Of a stretch of DNA of 7,262 nt, positions 1 through 6,133 are shown piece after piece. The first letter of the stretch is position 1, and the number at the start of each line of letters is the position of its first letter. The stretch covers positions 207-7,468 of the forward strand of contig DKBD01000026.1 in the NCBI GenBank assembly GCA_002451055.1, in the 5' to 3' direction. The notes beneath the pieces were generated by a model. It did no database searches. It saw nothing but the letters and a program-made list of their open reading frames with translations, and was not told the DNA's origin. A program made the position numbers and the translations under genes. This DNA comes from Nitrospira sp. UBA6909. GTDB lineage: Bacteria; Nitrospirota; Nitrospiria; Nitrospirales; Nitrospiraceae.

Positions 1-393
1 GTGTCGTATTACACTGTTGTCTCGCCGGCTCTCACGGGGAAAGTCCATCGCGACGGGAAGCCGATCGAGAACGTGGTGGTCTCTCTCGAAGTTCCGAGAG
101 CGGATACCTGTTCTTTTACGAGTGAAGTGTCCACTCGAACGGATCGGGATGGCGCGTTTCGTTTCGATGCGCAAAAGGAATTCCAGCTATTGGGGTCTGT
201 GGGCGGGGTCAGCCATTATCAGGTCTGCCTTGTCGATGGCTATGCTCGGTATCAAGGCTGGTATGAACGGAGGACTGGAGGGATCGACCAGAGGCTCATC
301 CTCGACTGTAATGTGCAGAATCCGATACCCGTCTTTCAGGACACCCCAACCGGCAAGACCATGGGGATTTGCCGCGCTAAACGGTCTTTTTAA
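1..393 (+). CDS. Carboxypeptidase-regulatory/DUF6795-like small protein, probably 5'-truncated by window edge
   Basis: The frame is open from the first base (GTG) to TAA at 391-393, 130 residues as read. GTG at position 1 may be an internal valine, so an N-terminal export signal could lie outside the window. The pattern near residues 9-60 (SPALTGKV..DGKPIENVVVSLEV, then a cysteine, then TDRDGAFRFD) is that of carboxypeptidase-regulatory-like or DUF6795-type beta-sandwich domains. There a strand with 'G.V...GKPV.NA.V' is followed by 'T..DG.F.F'. Several cysteines (CSFT, VCLVDG, LDCNVQ) would suit disulfides in a periplasmic or lipid-anchored protein; this is inference. It is the only supported plus-strand gene and converges on the minus-strand operon ending at 436, with a 42-base gap. 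No enzyme motif is visible. Coding status is likely; the exact role is unknown. Confidence 0.7.
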   Translation: MSYYTVVSPALTGKVHRDGKPIENVVVSLEVPRADTCSFTSEVSTRTDRDGAFRFDAQKEFQLLGSVGGVSHYQVCLVDGYARYQGWYERRTGGIDQRLILDCNVQNPIPVFQDTPTGKTMGICRAKRSF

Positions 394-435
394 GCAGCCG
401 GTCTGATAGGAGCGAGGCCTGGCATCAGGTTCGAT

Positions 436-750
436 CTAGCTGACCGTCTCCGCAAGCGATTCAAGCTTGTCGACTGCGGTCGCGAACTTCTTGATGGACG
501 ACGCGACCTTGTCGAGTTTCTTCTTGGCGGCTTCCGCCTCCGTGTTGGCTGCTTTGAGTGCCTCGGTCGCCTCTTCATATTCAGGGAGGGCCTCATCGAC
601 GACCTTGTCCACAAACACCTGAAGTTGGCCCGCGATCTTCGCCTGCTGTCGTGTCAGCTGAGTCCGTTCCCTCTTGCTGTCAGTCTTGATGATAAGCGCT
701 GTGATGTTCGAAAGAGCTGCACTGAGTTCCTCGCCGAGGCTCTTAGCCAT
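436..750 (-). CDS. Small coiled-coil protein, second gene of lipoprotein operon
   Basis: This 104-residue protein starts at ATG (748-750) and ends at TAG (436-438). A strong Shine-Dalgarno, AAAGGAG at 758-764, lies 7 bases before the start and touches the stop codon of the upstream lipoprotein gene. The two genes are therefore almost certainly co-transcribed. The protein is nearly all predicted helix. Residues about 25-60 are charged and amphipathic, and residues 60-104 are Ala/Lys/Glu-rich with heptad character (EATEALKAANTEAEAAKKKL). There is no signal peptide and no membrane segment, so it should be cytoplasmic unless exported by another route. No catalytic motif is seen and I do not recognise the family. 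It may be a structural or partner protein for the lipoprotein, but that rests only on gene order. Confidence 0.8.
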   Translation of the reverse strand: MAKSLGEELSAALSNITALIIKTDSKRERTQLTRQQAKIAGQLQVFVDKVVDEALPEYEEATEALKAANTEAEAAKKKLDKVASSIKKFATAVDKLESLAETVS

Positions 751-763
751 AGATCCACTCCTT

Positions 764-1675
764 TCAATCGGTTACGATGATTTGCGCTGCGTTTTGTAGA
801 GACCGCGCTCGTTCGGCAAAATCCCGAATGTCCTGAACCGACCACGCACGATTCTCGACTGCCTGCGCAAGCGCCCGATTGGCCTTTTTCATGGCAACGG
901 CCGCATCGACCACGCGGGTCAGCACCTCGGTCCGGCGCATCCGGTTCCCGTGCGCCAAGCGGAATGCGGTGAGGGCGATCTTTCGATCGTCGTACGTGGG
1001 ACCGTCGTACAAGGCATTTGTCGATTCCGCGATAAGCGGGTCTTCGATGGTCTGTAGTTGAAGCGCCACCCAGCCCTTTGTGGGGTCAAAATCTCGAATG
1101 AGGAGATCGCAGAGGTGGTCGACAGCTTGCCGTGACTCCTTCACGATGGTCGTCACCGCCCGCTTGCGCTTCCAGTCGACCCAGAATCTGCCGACATCTT
1201 GGATGGCGGTTCCAACCGATTCAAGTTGATCGTCCGTGAGCTGCTTTCTTGCCTCGGGGACGCGGCCAAGGCTCGAGACAAATTTCTGACTTGCTGCGTT
1301 CAGGTCAGCTGATTGAGTGTCATCGACCAGGGCTGTGAGAGTCTTGCCGTATGCCGCCAACGCTTCGGTGGCCCCTGAGACGGTCTCCAGACGATTGAGT
1401 TCGAACCCCCGGTCAAGCGATGTCTGATCTCCAAGGTTGGGGTCCTTGCTTTTTCCGCCGAGAAGAAGCCGCTCGATCGTCATCTTGACCGCGCCATCCC
1501 GCATCGCCTTCAATTCTGAGGATGTGACGTCTCCGAGTGTGGCGGCGGAGTCGCTGAATTGGCCGATGGCCGCCTTCTGCTTGGCTGAAAGAGCGCAGCC
1601 TGTTCCTGAACACAGAATAACCCCCAAGATGAGAACGATGCCCCAGTTGGAAGATCTAGAGGTTGGTGAGACCAT
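764..1675 (-). CDS. Putative helical lipoprotein of unknown function
   Basis: This 303-residue protein starts at ATG (1673-1675), with AAGAAAGGAG at 1681-1690 ending 5 bases before the start. Residues 1-26 form a lipoprotein signal: a basic R7, a hydrophobic core (GIVLILGVILC), then GTG-C with the candidate lipidated cysteine at residue 27. Glycine at -3 is less usual than leucine, so the lipobox is imperfect. Position +2 is Ala rather than Asp, which favours an outer-membrane destination if standard Lol rules hold. The rest (residues 30-303) is rich in Ala, Lys, Arg and Glu and looks mostly alpha-helical, with no enzyme motif I recognise. It lies 13 bases upstream of the coiled-coil gene in the same direction. 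The export call is fairly secure; the function is unknown. Confidence 0.85.
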   Translation of the reverse strand: MVSPTSRSSNWGIVLILGVILCSGTGCALSAKQKAAIGQFSDSAATLGDVTSSELKAMRDGAVKMTIERLLLGGKSKDPNLGDQTSLDRGFELNRLETVSGATEALAAYGKTLTALVDDTQSADLNAASQKFVSSLGRVPEARKQLTDDQLESVGTAIQDVGRFWVDWKRKRAVTTIVKESRQAVDHLCDLLIRDFDPTKGWVALQLQTIEDPLIAESTNALYDGPTYDDRKIALTAFRLAHGNRMRRTEVLTRVVDAAVAMKKANRALAQAVENRAWSVQDIRDFAERARSLQNAAQIIVTD

Positions 1676-2040
1676 TACGGCTCCTTTCTTGCTTGAGCGG
1701 GAGACCTCTCTTGTCGCCCCCGGTTTTGCGAAGGGGTCAGAGCTGCAACCCCCACGCGATCCATTGCGTCTCCCATCCGCACCGAACGATGTATCGTCCA
1801 GTTCCTCATACGTATAAATCCGGCCGGTAGTCTCTCAGGATTGGCGTCTGAGCGCAAGGTGCAGTTAGGGAAGTCTCCCTGTCTCCTTACGGAAGTCGGT
1901 AAAGGAGTCTGCCCAACTCTGGTTGAAAGCCATTCCCCCAGAGAAGATTTGTATTTTGGGACTCCACGGGCCTATTTCGCTTGCGTCTTGATGGGTTCGT
2001 CACGGACCGCCATGAATAATGTGAGCTCGTCCCCATCTTC

Positions 2041-2061
2041 TGTGGATAACCTTGTGAATAA
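2041..2061 (-). promoter_or_regulatory. Tandem DnaA boxes
   Basis: On the plus strand TGTGGATAA (2041-2049) and TGTGAATAA (2053-2061) lie 3 bases apart. On the minus strand these read TTATTCACA and TTATCCACA, both perfect matches to the DnaA box consensus TTATNCACA, in the same orientation and 12 bases start to start. DnaA binds such 9-mers at replication origins and at some promoters. Two one-mismatch copies in the opposite orientation follow at 2185-2193 (TTTTTCACA) and 2268-2276 (CTATCCACA). The match is directly visible; binding and function are inferred. Confidence 0.6.
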
Positions 2062-2112
2062 GTCTGTTGGCCGCGCAAAAGACCGTGGGAATGACAGTTC
2101 CTTTATCAAGCT

Positions 2113-2127
2113 GCCTATTTTTTAGGC
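2113..2127. repeat. Inverted repeat with T5 loop
   Basis: GCCTA-TTTTT-TAGGC is a perfect 5-base-pair stem with an all-T loop. It sits about 50 bases from the DnaA box pair. It has no run of T after the stem, so it is not a standard rho-independent terminator. It could be a locally AT-rich element near a candidate origin, or chance. Confidence 0.35.
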
Positions 2128-2402
2128 GTCAGCTGCCTGCGAAGGAGACCGCAACTAATAGTGGCCTCGTGAGGATTTTGGTTCTTTTTCACACATTCCA
2201 GGCAAGAGCCGCTTGACAATTCATTCTCAATGCTGCTGGAGCGGCTGCAATTCGCCCAGTCGGAGATCTATCCACAGCCTCAATGGTTTTTCAGGGATCG
2301 CGGCCTGAATAGCATGCCCAGAGCGCAGTTTTTTCTCTGTCAAGAACTGATCATGTGAAAGATGGCTCTACCGGTGAAATGACTCGTTGGGCTTCCCGTG
2401 GC

Positions 2403-4064
2403 TCAAACTACACGATGCGCTCCGCCAGTGGGGCTGGAATCATCCAACGAAGGTTGGCTCGGGAGTATCATCGTGCGCCGGGGTTCGAGCGCGATACGGT
2501 CGCCCTCCGTCAGGGCATCTAAGCGGCGTCGCTCCAGCATCGCGAAGCGGCGGTTGCGGCCGATAAGCCGTCGGCAGAGCGGCGAGGTGATGTCTTGTTC
2601 CTCGATGATGAAGGCGCCGCATTGATCGAGCAGCGCGTCGACAATTCGCGGTTCGGTGAGACAAGCGATATCGATCACCCGCAGCGTTGGCGCGATGGCT
2701 TCCATGTTTGCCGCGGTGACCCGTCGCATGATTCCGATGATGGGGCCGTTCTTGATCAGAGGAGCCCGAGCTTCTTCTCGCAGCTGCAGCCACTGATCAG
2801 TGCTCGCGGATCGGCGGTCGCCGAAGGCGCGTTGGAGATCGGCGATGCCGTTCTCCAACGCTTGCCTCACGAAATCCGACGTATTGCGGTCAATCCTGTC
2901 CAGCAGGGCAACCAGACGCGGTGAAGGAGGAAGAGAGGGGGCTGAGGGCATACGCCCGTTGCGTGCTCGCTCGTCGAGTTCCGGTAGATAAAAAACTGGT
3001 TCCGCACGCTCTTCCGCCATGGTGATCCCGCCGATCGCGGCGATTTGGCTGGCCACGCCGCCTGTGATCAACACATGGATCAGCAGGTCACCGAGGTCAG
3101 ATCCGCGCATCTTGGCGACCACTCGGCCTCCGAGTACCGCGGCTGCCTTTCGTTCAAGGAACAGTCTGCCGACGCCGTCCAGCTTGACGAGGGCGGACCA
3201 CACGGCGCTGGGGTCGACGAGCCGACCGTCGATCTCCGCAAGCTTGGACAAGGAGCGCAGTACGGCGAACGACAGGTCCGGGTGTCGTGCGTCATCAGGC
3301 TCCTGAGCAAGATACCGTGGCGCGATCTGCCGGTAGGCTTCGTGTTTCAACACGGCGGCCGCGAGAATCTCACCGAGGAGCATCTTCATGCCGTAGCTGT
3401 CGCCGGGGTTGAGCTTCAGCATGCAATCGCCGGCCTGGTCGAAGGCGTGCAGGGCCAAGCCCTCCTCGGCGGCTGCAGTAATGTCGAATTTCAACAACGT
3501 CGCCAACAGGGCGCTGTTCTCGGCCGTCGGAGTGGGATCGAAACCGGAGGTGCCCGACATCAATGATTCCCACCAGGCATCTTTCACCTCCTGCGCGATC
3601 TTTGCGGGGTCCACATTGGAGCCTGGACAGATACGCGAGGCGAGTGTCGAGAAGTCCGGCTCGCTTCCAGCGCCATCATTCCAGTCGAGAATGTCGAGGC
3701 CGGTGAGTGTCGTGGGTATTTCACAGGGTCTGCGTCTGATCGCGATCATCTCGTCAGGCGACCGAGTCGCCAGGAAGTACCGCAACTCGTACTGGACCCA
3801 TGTAGATGCCACGGCCTCGGGACTTAGGACGATCACAAGGAGTCTCGAACGGTCGAGAGCGGTCGTCAGTTCCGCGTGGCGCCCCAATTGACCCGGATCC
3901 AATACCTGTTCATCGAGCCAGGGGCGGAGTGGTCGTCCATTGTATTGATGATCCGCGAGCAGAGAGGCAAGCTCGCGAACCCATTCCTTATCCGCGCGAT
4001 TGTGCGACAAGAAGACGTCATATCCGAAGCTAGGCAGGAGCTGAGACGTCAGGGGAGCTGTCAC
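2403..4064 (-). CDS. TIR-domain protein with unassigned C-terminal region (putative NADase effector)
   Basis: This 553-residue protein begins with GTG (4062-4064), overlapping the TGA of the small upstream gene by four bases (GTGA). The purine-rich GAGGGAGAG just upstream serves as ribosome binding site. Residues about 13-148 form a TIR domain: YDVFLSHNRADK (15-26) is the first strand and box 1, PWLDEQVLDPG (48-58) fits the BB-loop region, LLVIVLSPEAVAS (75-87) is a core strand, and W89-V-Q-Y-E93 is the WxxxE motif holding the glutamate that is catalytic in bacterial NAD-cleaving TIR domains. Residues about 150-553 look mainly helical, with a Pro-rich linker near 372-383 (PSAPSLPPSP). I recognise no SAVED, STING, Argonaute, NB-ARC, TPR or WD40 signature there. 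There is no signal peptide, so it should be cytoplasmic. NAD hydrolysis or production of a cyclic-ADP-ribose-type signal is the family expectation, not shown here. A role in phage defence is an inference from the family and the two-gene layout. Confidence 0.9.
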   Translation of the reverse strand: MTAPLTSQLLPSFGYDVFLSHNRADKEWVRELASLLADHQYNGRPLRPWLDEQVLDPGQLGRHAELTTALDRSRLLVIVLSPEAVASTWVQYELRYFLATRSPDEMIAIRRRPCEIPTTLTGLDILDWNDGAGSEPDFSTLASRICPGSNVDPAKIAQEVKDAWWESLMSGTSGFDPTPTAENSALLATLLKFDITAAAEEGLALHAFDQAGDCMLKLNPGDSYGMKMLLGEILAAAVLKHEAYRQIAPRYLAQEPDDARHPDLSFAVLRSLSKLAEIDGRLVDPSAVWSALVKLDGVGRLFLERKAAAVLGGRVVAKMRGSDLGDLLIHVLITGGVASQIAAIGGITMAEERAEPVFYLPELDERARNGRMPSAPSLPPSPRLVALLDRIDRNTSDFVRQALENGIADLQRAFGDRRSASTDQWLQLREEARAPLIKNGPIIGIMRRVTAANMEAIAPTLRVIDIACLTEPRIVDALLDQCGAFIIEEQDITSPLCRRLIGRNRRFAMLERRRLDALTEGDRIALEPRRTMILPSQPSLDDSSPTGGAHRVV

Positions 4065-4291
4065 ATCTCTCCCTCGCCGACAGGTTCCAGATTGTAAGTG
4101 GATAAGCGCCTCCGGCTGTGGTCGTAGGAGATCGGCTTCTCGTTGCGGAGCAAGTCCACGATGAAGGATGCTTCGGCAAACGGGATACCCGTTACCGAAT
4201 CAGCGCCACCGCCTTGATAGTAAAACACCAGGTCCGAGCTTCCGCCGATGTTGTGAAACACCGCGTATTGCGTCACGATCTTGCGTGCCAT
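4061..4291 (-). CDS. 76-residue partner protein coupled to the TIR gene, unknown family
   Basis: The start is taken as ATG at 4289-4291 because AAAGGAG (4299-4305) lies exactly 7 bases upstream. A TTG further up (4318) would swallow that site and is rejected. The stop TGA (4061-4063) overlaps the GTG start of the TIR gene, so translation of the two is probably coupled. The protein begins MARKIVTQYAVFHNIGG, has a likely beta-strand (DLVFYYQ) and a helix-like FIVDLLRN followed by EKPISYD. It ends in an acidic, Gly-rich tail, EPVGEGEM. There is no signal peptide or membrane segment. I believe similar small proteins with an 'LLRNEKP...EPVGEGE' ending occur in other bacteria, but this is memory and no function is known to me. 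It could be an activator, sensor, inhibitor or substrate of the TIR protein. Confidence 0.8.
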   Translation of the reverse strand: MARKIVTQYAVFHNIGGSSDLVFYYQGGGADSVTGIPFAEASFIVDLLRNEKPISYDHSRRRLSTYNLEPVGEGEM

Positions 4292-4298
4292 GATGGAT

Positions 4299-4305
4299 CT
4301 CCTTT
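4299..4305 (-). promoter_or_regulatory. Ribosome binding site fixing the start of the TIR partner
   Basis: AAAGGAG on the minus strand with a 7-base spacer to ATG 4291. It decides the start of the 76-residue protein and excludes the longer TTG-initiated reading. Confidence 0.8.
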
Positions 4306-4505
4306 CGTATGAGGCCAACTATGTAGTGTCCGGTTCCGTGTAAGGTGCCAGTTATCATGCAAGGCAAGAAAAGAATAAGACCTGCACGATACTCTGCCAG
4401 GACTCAGACTTCAGAACAAGCCGAGATGGTGAAGGGGGTGCGAGCGCAGGCTCATGCATCCGATAGCAGGTCCAAGACAAGCATTTACAGGACAAGATGC
4501 GAACA

Positions 4506-5765
4506 TCAGTGGTTAAGTCCCAGGTTCTGTTCGATCATCTCCGCGGCGCGCGGAGCACCGCCGCCCGCCTGGATGGAGTTCCGAACTCGCTCGGCTGCCG
4601 CACGGTAGGACGGATCGGACAGTACATGGACCACCGCGGCGCGCAGCGTCTGAGGGGTCAAGTGCTTGTAGGTGATGGCCTTGCCAGCCCCAACCCAGGC
4701 GACACGGGCAGCGGTCCCCGGCTGCTCGTTTGTGATCGGGATCGCCACTATCGGTATTCCGGTAGCCAGCGCGTCGAGGACGGTGTTCAAACCGGCATGA
4801 GTCACTGCGGCGGCGGACCGGCGGAGCAGGTCCAATTGCGGGGCATAGGAGACCACGACCGGGTGGCCGGGGAGTTCGCCGAGCGCCTCCGGGGCTATCC
4901 CGTGGCCGGTTGAGATGACCAATTGGGCGTCGAGCCCGTTGCACGCTTCCGCGATCACTCGGAACGTTCCGGCGACACGGTTCTGCAGTGTTCCCAGCGA
5001 GGCATAGATCAGCGGCCGCCCGTCGAGGCGATCCCACGGAAACGGGACCGGTCGGTATCCGCCTGGCAGGCGAAGGGGGCCGACGAACCGGACATGTTTC
5101 GGTAACTCACGCCGAGGAAACTCAAACGCTTCTGGTTGCTGGCTGATCTGCAGCCGGTCTGACCAGGCGGCTGCGATCCGTGCCGGGATCGGCAGGCCGA
5201 GCCGGCGGCGACGGTTTTGGATTTGTGTCAGGATTGGAGCGTACAGCCGGTTCAGCCCCGCCCACGCGATTTGGTTGCGGACCCGCGCCCACCGGGTGTC
5301 CTGTGGTTGCCAGTGGGTGAAGAACGGTGGAACTGCGGAGTCGGGATGGAGGAGGAGCGCATTGCATACTGTCGCGAACGGGATTCCCAACTCGTCGGCC
5401 ACCGTTCCCCCTGGGAACGATGCTTGGTCGACGAGCAGAGCGGTTGCCCCGGCGGTGCGAGCCGCAGTCGGCCCGATGTCCAGCATGGCTTCAGCCGCGC
5501 GTGCACTCATTGCAAAGGTGTGCTTGAGCGCCGCTCGGCCCTGTAGCGAGCCAAGTTGCTGAAACCCTGCCCTGTACTCGTCGGGTGGGAAGATGCCACC
5601 TCCCAGAGGGACGATCTCGAATCCGGCTGCAGTGACCGATTCGGGAGGATCGCCCAACAAGAAGAAGGTAACGCGGTGGCCACGGGTGCGGATCGCGTCA
5701 GCCAGCGCGATCATCGGGTTCAGGTGTCCCGGTGCATTGGGGCAGATGACACCGACGTGACTCAT
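4506..5765 (-). CDS. MGT/UGT-type family-1 glycosyltransferase, CrtX-like
   Basis: This 419-residue protein starts at ATG (5763-5765), chosen because GGGGAG (5772-5777) sits 6 bases upstream. A TTG start 30 bases earlier would include the ribosome binding site in the coding region. The N-terminal half begins with VGVICPNAPGHLNPM (4-18) followed by GHRVTFF, the acceptor-binding Rossmann start of GT-B enzymes. The C-terminal half has LIYASLGT (252-259), SYAPQLDLL (306-314), THAGLNTVLDAL (322-333) and NEQPGTAARV (346-355). The last three form the nucleotide-sugar binding signature of the UGT/GT1 family, including the HxGxxT/S-like and the D/E-Q residues. The length is normal for the family. THAGLNTVLDAL plus the QPG..AR motif are closest to zeaxanthin glucosyltransferase (CrtX) and related carotenoid or macrolide glycosyltransferases. 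No carotenoid gene is in view, so the acceptor is unknown. The protein is cytosolic or membrane-associated. Confidence 0.9.
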   Translation of the reverse strand: MSHVGVICPNAPGHLNPMIALADAIRTRGHRVTFFLLGDPPESVTAAGFEIVPLGGGIFPPDEYRAGFQQLGSLQGRAALKHTFAMSARAAEAMLDIGPTAARTAGATALLVDQASFPGGTVADELGIPFATVCNALLLHPDSAVPPFFTHWQPQDTRWARVRNQIAWAGLNRLYAPILTQIQNRRRRLGLPIPARIAAAWSDRLQISQQPEAFEFPRRELPKHVRFVGPLRLPGGYRPVPFPWDRLDGRPLIYASLGTLQNRVAGTFRVIAEACNGLDAQLVISTGHGIAPEALGELPGHPVVVSYAPQLDLLRRSAAAVTHAGLNTVLDALATGIPIVAIPITNEQPGTAARVAWVGAGKAITYKHLTPQTLRAAVVHVLSDPSYRAAAERVRNSIQAGGGAPRAAEMIEQNLGLNH

Positions 5766-5771
5766 GAGATG

Positions 5772-5777
5772 CTCCCC
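5772..5777 (-). promoter_or_regulatory. Ribosome binding site fixing the glycosyltransferase start
   Basis: GGGGAG on the minus strand, 6 bases before ATG 5765. The protein then begins MSHVGVICPN, as expected for GT-B enzymes whose first strand starts within a few residues of the N-terminus. Confidence 0.7.
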
Positions 5778-5799
5778 ATTGCCATACGGCCTCAACTAT

Positions 5800-5814
5800 T
5801 GATCAGACTGGTCA
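5800..5814. repeat. Near-palindrome upstream of the glycosyltransferase
   Basis: TGATCAG-A-CTGGTCA is a 15-base dyad with one imperfect pair, 35 bases upstream of the glycosyltransferase start. A related half, GATCAGTCT, recurs at 5828-5836. The position would suit an operator for that gene, but no promoter hexamers are evident, and the regulator, if any, is unknown. Confidence 0.25.
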
Positions 5815-5829
5815 GCCTATCCCCACCGA

Positions 5830-5925
5830 TCAGTCTTGGTGGTTGCGGGAAATCTTATAAGTTTCTTCCGGGCTTAGCAAGACTATGTGTCGCTCCCCAT
5901 GTAGAGAGATGTTTGTAACTTCAAC
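5830..5925 (-). pseudogene. Possible DUF2442 N-terminal remnant
   Basis: The minus-strand frame ending at TGA 5830-5832 contains VEVTNISLHG (5896-5925), which strongly resembles the start of DUF2442 proteins of the 'VTNIS.HG(I/F)WL' type. The expected WLL...EYFLP...FPWF continuation is missing. Instead the frame reads ERHIVLLSPEETYKIS and stops soon after. A shift of frame near 5848 would give DFP, matching part of the lost motif. No start codon or ribosome binding site precedes it. DUF2442 proteins often sit beside DUF4160 in toxin-antitoxin-like pairs. The identification rests on a short motif and memory of the family, so it is tentative. Confidence 0.3.
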
Positions 5926-6016
5926 GTCAAAACATTTCTCCAAGCGATGGAGATTTGACTCCGATAGTCCGTCAGGATTCTGGTGGAAGTCCAAGGGGGC
6001 GGAAGAATCTACGGCG

Positions 6017-6133
6017 TCAGGCGCCCCATGCCGAAACGGCAAAACCGCCAATCAAGGCATAAGTCTGGAGCAGGCCATTCTTGTGGGCTTGTTCCAGTCG
6101 GGTAATGACTTGGTTTAGGGCCTCGGGGAACAC
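6017..6133 (-). pseudogene. Truncated nucleotidyltransferase (AbiEii/MNT-like toxin fragment)
   Basis: The frame starts at GTG (6131-6133) and runs 38 codons to TGA (6017-6019). The translation has ALNQVITRLEQAH in the first 17 residues, then YALIGGFAVSAWGA (25-38). This is the hallmark start of minimal nucleotidyltransferase-fold proteins, in which GG(F/L)AV..WG is followed by (P)RxTxDID, the metal-binding catalytic aspartates. Here the frame stops directly after WGA, before the DxD motif. A small frameshift would continue as GAPDAVDSS, which only loosely resembles the expected sequence. The gene start overlaps the end of the 61-residue gene by 19 bases, as in a real operon. It looks like a once-functional toxin or nucleotidyltransferase that lost its active site by frameshift or deletion. 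Confidence 0.6.

Larger units (their letters stand above)
1676..2402. other. Gene-free stretch with origin-like elements
   Basis: About 730 bases lie between the lipoprotein start and the TIR gene stop. The only open frames are short, begin with TTG, lack a ribosome binding site and resemble nothing I know. The stretch holds a small inverted repeat (AGGGA-agtc-TCCCT, 1867-1880), a pair of perfect DnaA boxes (2041-2061), a T-loop hairpin (2113-2127), an 8-base direct repeat AGCTGCCT (2109 and 2131, 22 bases apart) and two one-mismatch DnaA boxes (2185-2193, 2268-2276). It must also contain the promoter of the lipoprotein operon near its left end, but I see no convincing -35/-10 pair there. No clear rho-independent terminator follows the TIR gene. 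Confidence 0.6.

Noticed and set aside
418..429. CCTG-gcat-CAGG inverted repeat between the convergent genes as a shared terminator
   Set aside because: The stem is only 4 base pairs and there is no T tract in either direction.
1675..1857. 60-codon minus-strand frame upstream of the lipoprotein
   Set aside because: It lacks a ribosome binding site, has leader-like composition, and overlaps the lipoprotein's own ribosome binding site.
1841..2125. 94-codon plus-strand open frame across the DnaA boxes
   Set aside because: It starts with TTG, has no ribosome binding site, shows no domain pattern, and its 'protein' merely translates the DnaA box pair.
2211..2245. TTGACA as a -35 promoter element
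   Set aside because: No acceptable -10 hexamer lies 15-19 bases downstream and no plus-strand gene follows.
3045..3566. 173-codon plus-strand frame opposite the TIR gene
   Set aside because: It is antisense to a well-supported gene with clear TIR motifs; the open frame is expected from high GC content.
4092..4104. AGTGGATAA as a further DnaA box
   Set aside because: It has one mismatch, lies inside the coding sequence of the TIR partner, and is isolated from the other boxes by 2 kb.
5885..6118. 77-codon plus-strand frame over the decayed patch
   Set aside because: The minus strand in the same place encodes a recognisable nucleotidyltransferase signature; the plus-strand translation shows no family features.
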